Below, piece after piece: positions 1-5,711 of a stretch of DNA of 33,868 bases. The DNA is taken from positions 1,068-34,935 of the forward strand of contig CAJTQM010000021.1 of assembly GCA_910578255.1 (NCBI GenBank), read 5' to 3'. The notes beneath the pieces were generated by a model, which ran no database searches, was not told where the DNA came from, and saw nothing but the letters and a program-made list of their open reading frames with translations. How positions within the stretch are numbered: position 1 is the first letter of the stretch; the number at the start of each line of letters is the position of its first letter. Source of the stretch: an uncultured Oscillospiraceae bacterium. GTDB taxonomy: Bacteria; Bacillota; Clostridia; Oscillospirales; Ruminococcaceae. The position numbers and the translations under genes were made by a program.

Positions 1-236
1 TGTGCGGTCCCTCCTTGCCGGCTTTCCGACGAACCGGAAAACCAAAACGGTATGCTGTCCCAGCAGATTTTATGGAAAGCCCCCGTGTATAAAACACGGC
101 GGCACACCCTCTGACCTGTTTTACGCGGCTTCTGATCAAAAGCCCTCGCCCAGCGCAGAAAGCCATTTATCCCCGGCTGTACAGAAATCCCTGACCAGCC
201 CGGTACTCCGGCCATAGACATAACGATTCACTCGTC

Positions 237-337
237 ATGATACCATGAAGGCAAAGCCTTAACATGGTATCATTGGCCATCGCCGTAGGCGGGCCATAAA
301 ATCTTGGTATAATAACAAAGCTATTTGTTATTATACC
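237..337. repeat. Three tandem palindromic hairpins
   Basis: Three inverted repeats follow one another. The first pairs ATGATACCATG (237-247) with CATGGTATCAT (263-273) and has an inner AAGGC/GCCTT stem. The second pairs 274-278 plus 281-284 with 288-296. The third pairs GGTATAATAACAAA (306-319) with TTTGTTATTATACC (324-337), a perfect 14-base stem with a four-base loop. None is followed by a T run, so they do not look like terminators. A REP- or MITE-like extragenic element is the likeliest explanation, but copy number cannot be judged from one window. Confidence 0.65.
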
Positions 338-343
338 ATACTC

Positions 344-372
344 TGAAAAGAAAATGTTAATAAATTTATAAT
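344..372 (+). promoter_or_regulatory. Possible promoter for the BofC-C-like gene
   Basis: TATAAT lies at 367-372, 17 bases after a poor -35 (TGAAAA, 344-349). The region is AT-rich and about 90 bases upstream of the start at 463. Confidence 0.4.
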
Positions 373-462
373 AGAAAAATATGCGTAAAATCGGGAAAAT
401 GAATACTTTTCCCCATTTTGCCCAAAATAATCCCGACTATTTCGTATAAAGGCGGGGCGTTT

Positions 463-789
463 ATGAAAAAATTTTTAGGCTTTACCATTCTGTCGGTCGC
501 CGGCGCCATGCTGATTTCCGGGATCCTTCTTTCGTTAACCGGCGCAGATTCGGCGGCTCAAAATCCTGTCAGTCATATTTCCCAGCAATCCGGCGAAGAA
601 TATCAGTACTGGCTGCGCGACTACAACGGCTATCTGGCGGTTTTTGGCGGCGAGACCGACGAACCGGAACTGATCTTCCAGGTCTTTACCCGCAATCTGC
701 CCCAATACGACCGACAGGCCCTGCAATCCGGCATTGGCGTGCGCGATTACGAGGAACTGGTTGCGCGAATCGAGGACTTTATCAGCTGA
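463..789 (+). CDS. Membrane-anchored BofC C-terminal-like protein
   Basis: A 108-residue protein. Residues 1-25 are MKK followed by a hydrophobic segment, a signal peptide or single membrane anchor, so the rest should lie outside the membrane. The outer part has the pattern YWLRDYNGYLAVF, then E-P-FQVFTRNLPQYDR, a G, and DYEELVARIEDF. I recognise this from short clostridial proteins assigned to the BofC C-terminal domain; BofC itself restrains SpoIVB signalling in Bacillus sporulation, but these short proteins are not shown to do that. The ATG at 463 was chosen over an in-frame ATG at 418 because AAGGCGGGG precedes it and the hydrophobic segment then starts the protein. It appears monocistronic. 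Confidence 0.75.
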   Translation: MKKFLGFTILSVAGAMLISGILLSLTGADSAAQNPVSHISQQSGEEYQYWLRDYNGYLAVFGGETDEPELIFQVFTRNLPQYDRQALQSGIGVRDYEELVARIEDFIS

Positions 790-838
790 CGAGGCGGCCT
801 TTTTCACCAATTTGTAATGAACCGTAACCGAAATACCG

Positions 839-867
839 TTGTTTTTTGCCCGCTTGTATTCTATAAT
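839..867 (+). promoter_or_regulatory. Promoter of a leader or small RNA ahead of the symporter
   Basis: TTGTTT (839-844), a 17-base spacer and TATAAT (862-867). Transcription would start near 874, about 215 bases before the symporter gene, and would run straight into the hairpin at 989-1014. Confidence 0.6.
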
Positions 868-988
868 AAACTCAGAGTAAGGGATATTTTCCGTTTTAGC
901 CGGTTCTCTCCAGCGGTTCCTGCCGTTACTGACTAAAACGATTCCCCATTTTTCTTTCCTTCAAATCGAATTCATGGTTTTTCTTCCC

Positions 989-1020
989 GGCCCTGATTTT
1001 TAAAAATCAGGGCCTTTCTC
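989..1020 (+). terminator. Terminator or leader attenuator
   Basis: A perfect 13-base inverted repeat (989-1001 with 1002-1014) is followed by TTTCTCCTGTCTTTTTT. It lies between the promoter at 839-867 and the symporter start at 1089. It may end the upstream transcript, end a short leader RNA of about 140 bases, or act as an attenuator. Confidence 0.65.
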
Positions 1021-1088
1021 CTGTCTTTTTTCCTTCTATCCCCTTTTGGATTTTCATAAGCTTGTAAAAAGTCAGGAGGGGATTTTCT

Positions 1089-2465
1089 ATGTTCAGGCGG
1101 GTCGAGCAAATTAACGAAGCGGTCAATCAGGCCCTGTGGGGCCCGGCAACCCTTCTGCTTTTTCTGGCCGTGGGCTTTTGGTTCAGCTGGAAAACCGGCT
1201 GGCCCCAGCTGACAAAAATCCGGCTGATTTTCCGCAATACCCTGGGAAGTCTCGGAAAAAACCGCCGGCAGAAGGAAAACGGCATCTCCCCCTTTCAGGC
1301 GATGTCCACCGCCCTGGCCGGGACCATGGGCGTCGGGAACATCACGGGCATCGCCACCGCCATGACTTTAGGCGGCGCCGGCGCCATCTTCTGGATGTGG
1401 GTCAGCGCCTTTTTCGGCATGATGACCAAATACGCGGAGGTTCTCTTGGCGGTGCACTACCGGCAAAAAAAGAAGGACGGCTATTTCGGCGGCCCCATGT
1501 ATTATATGCAAAAAGGCGTCGGATCCAAATTTCTGGCCGTCCTTTTCAGCGTCCTCTGCCTGGCCGCCTCTCTGGGGGTGGGAAATATGACCCAGTCCAA
1601 TGCCATCTCTCTGGCGGCGGATCAGCTTTGGTCCCTTCCTGACTGGCTTACCGGCCTTTTGACCGCCTTAATCATCGGTCTGGTCATCGTCGGCGGAATC
1701 CGGCGCATCGCCGCCGTCACCGAATGGATGATCCCCTTTTTGTCTCTTGCCTACCTTCTTTGCTCTTTGCTGGCGTTGATTTTGCAGGCCGACCGCCTGC
1801 CGGATGCCTTCCGGCAAATCTTCACCTGTGCCTTTACCCCCTCCTGCGCCGCAGCCGGCGCCGCCGGCTATACCGTCTCCCAGGCCATTCGCTTCGGCTT
1901 TGCCCGCGGCATTTTCTCCAACGAAGCCGGACTGGGCTCCGCGCCCATCGCCCATGCGTCGGCCGACGCCTCCCACCCGGCCGCCCAGGGCATGTGGGGA
2001 ATTTTTGAAGTCTTCGCCGATACCCTAGTCGTCTGTACCCTCACCGCACTGGTCATCCTCACCTCCGGCGTGGCCGACGGCGGCTTTACCGGCGCCGGAA
2101 TGACCGCCGCCGCCTTCTCGGCTGTCCTGGGCCCCTGGGGCGGAAGGATGGTCTCCTTTTCCCTGATTTTTTATGCGGTCGCCGCCATCATCGGCTGGTC
2201 ATTTTATGGCGAGCAGAGCCTTTCCTACCTGCTGCCCAACCGGAAAAAAGCTGTCCTCATTTACCGGATCCTTTTCCTCTTCTGCTGCTTTTTGGGCGCG
2301 GTGGCCAGGCTGGATCTGGTCTGGGGAATCGCCGATACCCTCAATGGTCTGATGGCCGCCCCCAATCTGCTGGCGCTTTTGTGTCTAAGCGACGTGGTCA
2401 TAAAAACCACACGGGATTTTCTTTCGCCAAAACAGCGTTTCTTTTTTAAAAAGCCCCAGGGATAA
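1089..2465 (+). CDS. Sodium:alanine/glycine symporter (AGCS family)
   Basis: A 458-residue, many-span inner-membrane protein. Members of the AGCS (AlsT/DagA/AgcS) family import alanine, glycine or sometimes glutamine with sodium. The family signature is clear near residues 70-105: SPFQAMSTALAGTMGVGNIT, then GGAGAIFWMW. Further conserved parts are EVLLAVHYR, GGPMYYMQKG and FSNEAGLGSAPIAHA. The length matches the family. The start is supported by AGGAGGGG at 1073-1080. The gene stands alone between a hairpin at 989-1014 and a two-way terminator at 2480-2513, so leader attenuation is possible. The exact amino acid cannot be read from sequence alone. Confidence 0.93.
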   Translation: MFRRVEQINEAVNQALWGPATLLLFLAVGFWFSWKTGWPQLTKIRLIFRNTLGSLGKNRRQKENGISPFQAMSTALAGTMGVGNITGIATAMTLGGAGAIFWMWVSAFFGMMTKYAEVLLAVHYRQKKKDGYFGGPMYYMQKGVGSKFLAVLFSVLCLAASLGVGNMTQSNAISLAADQLWSLPDWLTGLLTALIIGLVIVGGIRRIAAVTEWMIPFLSLAYLLCSLLALILQADRLPDAFRQIFTCAFTPSCAAAGAAGYTVSQAIRFGFARGIFSNEAGLGSAPIAHASADASHPAAQGMWGIFEVFADTLVVCTLTALVILTSGVADGGFTGAGMTAAAFSAVLGPWGGRMVSFSLIFYAVAAIIGWSFYGEQSLSYLLPNRKKAVLIYRILFLFCCFLGAVARLDLVWGIADTLNGLMAAPNLLALLCLSDVVIKTTRDFLSPKQRFFFKKPQG

Positions 2466-2479
2466 ACCCTTTCCAACGC

Positions 2480-2513
2480 AAAAAAGGCCGGTTGTAAGAC
2501 CAGCCTTTTTCTT
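2480..2513. terminator. Two-way terminator between symporter and cold-shock gene
   Basis: AAAAAAGGC with a CGGT extension pairs with ACCAGCCTTTTT. Both strands carry a T run after the stem, and the two flanking genes converge on it. Confidence 0.85.
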
Positions 2514-2521
2514 TTCCCGGC

Positions 2522-2734
2522 TTATTGAGGGCAGACGTTAACCGCTCTGGTTTTTCCGCTGTTTTTCGGATCCGCCTCAATGTCGAAGGTGACCTTCTGA
2601 CCTTCGTTCAGGGTCTTAAAGCCCTCGGTCATGATGGCGGAGAAATGGACAAATACATCCTCGCCGCCGTCGTCGTTGGAAATAAAGCCGAAGCCCTTGT
2701 CCGCATTAAACCATTTTACTGTACCTTGATTCAT
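2522..2734 (-). CDS. Cold-shock protein, CspA/CspB family
   Basis: A 70-residue single cold-shock domain, a cytoplasmic five-strand beta-barrel that binds single-stranded RNA and DNA and acts as an RNA chaperone. It starts MNQGTVKWFNADKGFGFI, which contains RNP1 (KGFGFI), and has RNP2 as VFVHF. The length is standard. GGAGGTAAC lies a few bases upstream of the ATG. The gene is monocistronic, with its own promoter at 2859-2887 and an untranslated leader of about 118 bases that contains a long stem-loop. Long structured leaders are known to control cspA-type genes in other bacteria, so temperature-dependent translation or stability is plausible here. Two C residues occur near the C-terminus and central region compared with many relatives, of unclear meaning. 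Confidence 0.95.
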   Translation of the reverse strand: MNQGTVKWFNADKGFGFISNDDGGEDVFVHFSAIMTEGFKTLNEGQKVTFDIEADPKNSGKTRAVNVCPQ

Positions 2735-2773
2735 AGTTGGGTTACCTCCAGAAAAAATTATATTCCAAAAGAA

Positions 2774-2832
2774 AACTCACACGTTACTGTAAATCATTCG
2801 GCAAACAAATGACTTACAGTAACATGTGAGTT
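2774..2832 (-). promoter_or_regulatory. 25-base-pair stem in the cold-shock mRNA leader
   Basis: The arms 2774-2798 and 2808-2832 are inverted repeats of 25 bases with a 9-base loop. They differ at two positions. When read as minus-strand RNA both differences become G-U pairs, so the stem is fully paired in the cold-shock transcript; in plus-strand RNA they would be A-C mismatches. It sits near the 5' end of the leader, about 40 bases before the ribosome binding site. There is no T run after it on the minus strand. Confidence 0.75.
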
Positions 2833-2858
2833 CAATCGTGCTTTAGAATACGAGAATT

Positions 2859-2887
2859 ATTTTAACACAATCCATTTCGCTTGTCAA
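2859..2887 (-). promoter_or_regulatory. Promoter of the cold-shock gene
   Basis: TTGACA (2887-2882), a 17-base spacer and TAAAAT (2864-2859) on the minus strand. Transcription would start near 2852. Confidence 0.8.
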
Positions 2888-2957
2888 GTGTGTTGTCCGG
2901 CTGCTCCCGTTAAAATCTTTCCAATCCACATGGTCTTTGGCAGCCTGCCCTGCCCGG

Positions 2958-2986
2958 TTGAAACAAGACAAAATCCATGGTAGAAT
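2958..2986 (+). promoter_or_regulatory. Promoter of the GNAT gene
   Basis: TTGAAA (2958-2963), a 17-base spacer and TAGAAT (2981-2986). The start codon follows at 3013, and GAGGTG (3001-3006) is the ribosome binding site. It is divergent from the cold-shock promoter. Confidence 0.75.
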
Positions 2987-3012
2987 GAAACCGTATTTGC
3001 GAGGTGAAAAAG

Positions 3013-3484
3013 ATGATAGAAATACGAAAAATCCACAGCAGCGAAGTGCAGGAAGCGCTCGCTTTGGCCTGGGAAGTCTTTTTGCAGTTTGAAGCGCCGG
3101 ACTATAAACCCGAGGGGGGTCGACCGGTTTAAGCAGGATATCGTAAAAAATGATGGGTTCATCTTAAAAGCCCGGCAAGGAGTTTGCCCCATATATGCGG
3201 CGTTTGACCAGGGGAAAATCATCGGCGTCCTCGGTATGCGCCCGAATAAAACACATATCAACCTTCTCTTTACCAAAAAAGCGTATCACCGCCAGGGCGT
3301 TGCTACCGCCCTTTTTCAATATGCCTTGGCGGATCTTTTGCGGGAAAACCCATCCCTGCGTGAAATCACCCTGAACGCATCGCCTTATGGCAAGCCGTTT
3401 TACCTGCATCTTGGGTTTGTGCCCCAATCCGATGAACAGGAAGTGGATGGCATCCGGTTTACCCCTATGAAATATACCGTCTGA
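3013..3484 (+). pseudogene. GNAT N-acetyltransferase with a +1 frameshift in a G run
   Basis: The frame starting at 3013 reads MIEIRKIHSSEVQEALALAW and on to FEAPDYKPEG, then breaks at a run of six G (3114-3119) and stops after a few codons. The next frame continues smoothly from GVDRFKQDIVKNDGF to the stop at 3484. Removing one G gives a continuous protein of 156 residues, the usual length for small GNAT enzymes, which transfer an acetyl group from acetyl-CoA. The acetyl-CoA loop is visible as KAYHRQGVATALF, followed by L-NASPYGKPFYLHLGF. Promoter and ribosome binding site are intact, so the break is recent, a consensus error, or a slippage switch. The acceptor substrate is unknown. Confidence 0.82.
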
Positions 3485-3548
3485 CCATTTCAATGGCCAA
3501 TCCCTTCCTCCCCGCCCGCTGGTTTGAGGCAAAAACAGAACGTACAAA

Positions 3549-3580
3549 AAAAGAGGGGCAAAAACCCCTCTTTTCTTTTT
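3549..3580. terminator. Two-way terminator between GNAT and SIS genes
   Basis: AAAAGAGGGG (3549-3558) pairs with CCCCTCTTTT (3565-3574), with T runs on both strands. The flanking genes converge here. Confidence 0.85.
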
Positions 3581-3596
3581 GCTATGTAAAGCTAAA

Positions 3597-4559
3597 TTAG
3601 TACTCCAGCTTCCACATATATCTTCTAACGGTCAGCGGATGTTTTCTCTCCTCAGACAGCTTCTGAGCGAAAACGCGGATGGCATGAACCAGCAGCAGGG
3701 GGTTGAAGAACTCCACAACCTTGTCGTCGATGGTGTTGATGCCCAACTCTTTTACGTCAACGATCATCAGCTTCTCAGCATACTGTTTCAGGAAATCCAG
3801 CGCTCTCTGATCCAGCGGACGAGTGCGGCCTTCGCTCATGAACACGATGAAGGGAGTCTCGCGATCGGTGATCTCAAACGGGCCATGGAAGTACTCGCCG
3901 GAATGAATGGCGGAGGAGTTGATCCACTGCATCTCCATCATCAGGCAGATGGCAAAGGAGTAAGCAACGCTGTGGGCGGAGCCGGAACCCATGGTGTAGA
4001 TGAGTTTCTCGTCCTTGTACATTTTCGCCCATTTTTCCGCTCTGGGAGCGATAAACTGGGTGGCGTTGCCAACGATTTTGTCAATTCTGTCAAAACCATT
4101 GTACATCTCGTCGTAGTTTTCATAACCCTCGGTCTGATTCAGAATCTCGACAGCCAGCTTCAAAGAATAAGCCTGACCGCTGTTGGCGGTAGAGCCCTTC
4201 TCAGGAACCAGAACATAGTCGCCGTTCTGCGCCAGAGGAGATTCGGGTTTGTTGGTGATTACGATAGAGGCAGCGCCGGCTTTGCGGGCGATCTCAGCAG
4301 CCTTTACAGTCTCGGGAGTGTTGCCGGAAGAAGACTGGGTGATTACGATGGATTTTTCGCCCAGAGATTTGGGGGTCGCATGGCAAAACTCGTTGGAACT
4401 GTAATGGTCAACCTTCAACTCTTTGCTCTCGCTCTCCAGGAAATATTTCCCCGGATGCAGGCCGGCGTAAGAACCGCCGCAAGCAACAAAGTATACGCTC
4501 TTGATAGCGCCTTTGGCTTTCAGGATTTCAGCAATAACGGATTTCGGACAACAAGCCAT
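3597..4559 (-). CDS. SIS-domain sugar-phosphate deglycase/isomerase, FrlB-like
   Basis: A 320-residue cytoplasmic protein with two SIS domains and no glutaminase domain. The first holds VYFVACGGSYAGLHPGKYF and ITQSSSGNTPET; the second holds IYTMGSGSAHSVAY and the helix SGEYFHGPFEI. The end, RRYMWKLEY, closely matches that of FrlB, the fructoselysine-6-phosphate deglycase of Escherichia coli, which splits an Amadori compound phosphate into glucose 6-phosphate and lysine. Function as a deglycase is inferred; other GlmS-like isomerases or deaminases are possible. AAGGAGG at 4574-4568 selects the ATG at 4559 over one ten codons upstream. It is downstream of the GntR gene but has its own promoter, with a probable operator and a leader hairpin. 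No kinase or transporter lies nearby. Confidence 0.85.
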   Translation of the reverse strand: MACCPKSVIAEILKAKGAIKSVYFVACGGSYAGLHPGKYFLESESKELKVDHYSSNEFCHATPKSLGEKSIVITQSSSGNTPETVKAAEIARKAGAASIVITNKPESPLAQNGDYVLVPEKGSTANSGQAYSLKLAVEILNQTEGYENYDEMYNGFDRIDKIVGNATQFIAPRAEKWAKMYKDEKLIYTMGSGSAHSVAYSFAICLMMEMQWINSSAIHSGEYFHGPFEITDRETPFIVFMSEGRTRPLDQRALDFLKQYAEKLMIVDVKELGINTIDDKVVEFFNPLLLVHAIRVFAQKLSEERKHPLTVRRYMWKLEY

Positions 4560-4602
4560 TGGAAATTCCTCCTTATAAATAATAGGCAATTTTCCGGCGC
4601 AG

Positions 4603-4629
4603 AAAAAACCGCGCCCTATTCATAGGCGC
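4603..4629 (-). promoter_or_regulatory. Terminator-like hairpin in the leader of the FrlB-like gene
   Basis: On the minus strand GCGCCTA pairs with TAGGGCGC (one bulged G), followed by GG and six T (4608-4603). It lies between the promoter at 4673-4701 and the start codon at 4559, so it could attenuate transcription. No antiterminator is evident. Confidence 0.45.
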
Positions 4630-4658
4630 CATGGAAAAAGATACAAAAATCCCATGGT

Positions 4659-4678
4659 TATCCTATAACGTCATATTA
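4659..4678. promoter_or_regulatory. Candidate GntR operator at the FrlB-like promoter
   Basis: The 20 bases match those at 5658-5677 at 17 positions. The core is the imperfect palindrome TATAACGTCATA. Occupation would cover the -10 and start point. That the neighbouring GntR protein binds it is inferred from the paired placement. Confidence 0.55.
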
Positions 4679-4701
4679 TCATAACCGTCCGCATTTGTAA
4701 A
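4673..4701 (-). promoter_or_regulatory. Promoter of the FrlB-like gene
   Basis: TTTACA (4701-4696), a 17-base spacer and TAATAT (4678-4673) on the minus strand. The operator-like motif at 4659-4678 overlaps the -10 and the start point. Confidence 0.7.
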
Positions 4702-4806
4702 CAGCAAATGCAAAAATCGTGAATTTGGTCAAAATTTCACAAGGATATGTGTGTATTTTTTCGAGTCTCTTGGCAAAAGAACAAAAATCCCGGCCCCAGC
4801 GCTGGG

Positions 4807-5520
4807 TCAAAAGCTGAATCGATAGGTTCCCCCGTCCAGAAAAACGATGTTGTGATGGACCGGATTGTCCTCTTCGTCATAAACGATGGTCCGCATCAAA
4901 AACAGCGCCGCGCCCTTGTTGATCCCCAAAAGCTGTGCCTGCTCCGCCGTGGCGTAGGCGATCTCCACGCTTTTTTCCGACCGCACCGGCACCAACCCCA
5001 ACTCCTCTTTTAAAATCGCGTAAACCGAACCGCTGAGGTTGTGTTCGGTCAAAAACGCGTACTGAGGATACGGATAATAGCTGTGCTCGATCAAAAGAGG
5101 CACATCGTCCCGAAATCGCAGACGGGTGATGTGGATCACCTTGTCCTCCTGCGTCAGGCCCAGGCGGCTGATGTCGTGCTTGTTGGCCTTATCCAACGTA
5201 ACGGACAAAACCTGGGATTTTGCCACCTGATGAAGATCCTCGCAGCCCTCCGTAAAGCTTTTCAGCTTCACCAATTCCCGGTTGGGCCTGGTCTGGCTGA
5301 CAAAGGTCCCCTTGCCCTGACTTTTGATCAGGTATTTTTCATTGATCAACTCCTGAATGGCCCGGCGAACGGTAATCCGGCTGACGTTGTATTGCTTCAT
5401 CAACTCCTGCTCGGTGGGAATCTGCTGTCCCGGGGCATATTCCCCGCTTACCACCAAGGTCCGAAGGATTTTCTTCAGCTGGAGGTATAAAGGCTCGTTA
5501 TGATCCTGCAACAGCTCCAT
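4807..5520 (-). CDS. GntR/HutC-family transcriptional regulator with UTRA domain
   Basis: A 237-residue cytoplasmic repressor-type protein. Residues 5-75 are the GntR winged helix: PLYLQLKKILRTLVVSGEY, then PTEQELMKQYNVSRITVRRA, ending in a GKGTFV wing. Residues 90-237 form a UTRA effector domain, which in this subfamily binds small phosphorylated sugars or amino acid derivatives and releases the DNA. It lies between two SIS sugar-phosphate genes on the same strand, which suggests the effector is their substrate. Its own promoter at 5679-5707 is beside a copy of the motif found at the FrlB-like promoter, so it probably represses itself and that gene. The ribosome binding site is weak (GGGTGAAG). 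No strong terminator follows. Confidence 0.88.
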   Translation of the reverse strand: MELLQDHNEPLYLQLKKILRTLVVSGEYAPGQQIPTEQELMKQYNVSRITVRRAIQELINEKYLIKSQGKGTFVSQTRPNRELVKLKSFTEGCEDLHQVAKSQVLSVTLDKANKHDISRLGLTQEDKVIHITRLRFRDDVPLLIEHSYYPYPQYAFLTEHNLSGSVYAILKEELGLVPVRSEKSVEIAYATAEQAQLLGINKGAALFLMRTIVYDEEDNPVHHNIVFLDGGTYRFSF

Positions 5521-5648
5521 GATTCTTCACCCGCTTTCTCTCATCTATAGGCGTTTTCCCCGCGATTTTATAGCGCCCCGCCAAAACCGGGAATCCCCGG
5601 CGCAGCAAGCCTTTAAGACCGCCTGCGCCGCTATTGGGGGCGGCAAAC

Positions 5649-5692
5649 AAAAAAGAATATGCTATAATGTCATATCACATCATAGCATATTC
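5649..5692 (-). terminator. Terminator of the second SIS gene
   Basis: On the minus strand GAATATGCTATGATG (5692-5678) pairs with CATTATAGCATATTC (5669-5655), one pair being G-U, followed by six T (5654-5649). The same bases carry the GntR promoter -10 and operator motif, so this is a shared site. Confidence 0.7.
5658..5677. promoter_or_regulatory. Candidate GntR operator upstream of the regulator gene
   Basis: This motif matches 17 of 20 bases of 4659-4678 and lies directly downstream of the -10 at 5684-5679. That position fits autorepression. It also lies inside a longer 15-base inverted repeat (5655-5669 with 5678-5692). Confidence 0.55.
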
Positions 5693-5707
5693 TTCCCCTG
5701 TTGTAAA
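5679..5707 (-). promoter_or_regulatory. Promoter of the GntR regulator
   Basis: TTTACA (5707-5702), a 17-base spacer and TATGAT (5684-5679) on the minus strand. The -35 is immediately after the stop codon of the upstream SIS gene at 5712. Confidence 0.65.
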
Positions 5708-5711
5708 CCGA

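Larger units (their letters stand above)
1..462. other. Gene-poor left edge
   Basis: No gene can be supported here. Positions 2-217 are open on the plus strand, and a minus-strand frame from about 221 is open to the window edge, but neither has a convincing ribosome binding site or a recognisable motif. The minus-strand frame could be the start of a gene lying outside the window. From 237 the stretch holds three hairpins and then an AT-rich promoter region for the gene at 463. Confidence 0.4.

Noticed and set aside
237..337. CRISPR or attachment site at the tandem palindromes
   Set aside because: The units differ in sequence, there are no regular spacers, and no integrase or cas gene lies in the window.
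874..988. A known riboswitch in the symporter leader
   Set aside because: I could not match any conserved core of glycine, lysine or other known amino acid riboswitches; it stays an unclassified leader.
1668..2062. Long open frames opposite the AGCS symporter
   Set aside because: They are antisense shadows of a GC-rich gene with no ribosome binding site or motif.
2625..2734. Cold-shock protein as a possible phage-encoded gene
   Set aside because: Normal length, own promoter and terminator, and no phage genes nearby.
3579..4625. A 348-codon plus-strand frame opposite the FrlB-like gene
   Set aside because: It mirrors the SIS gene codon for codon, lacks its own ribosome binding site, and shows no family motif.
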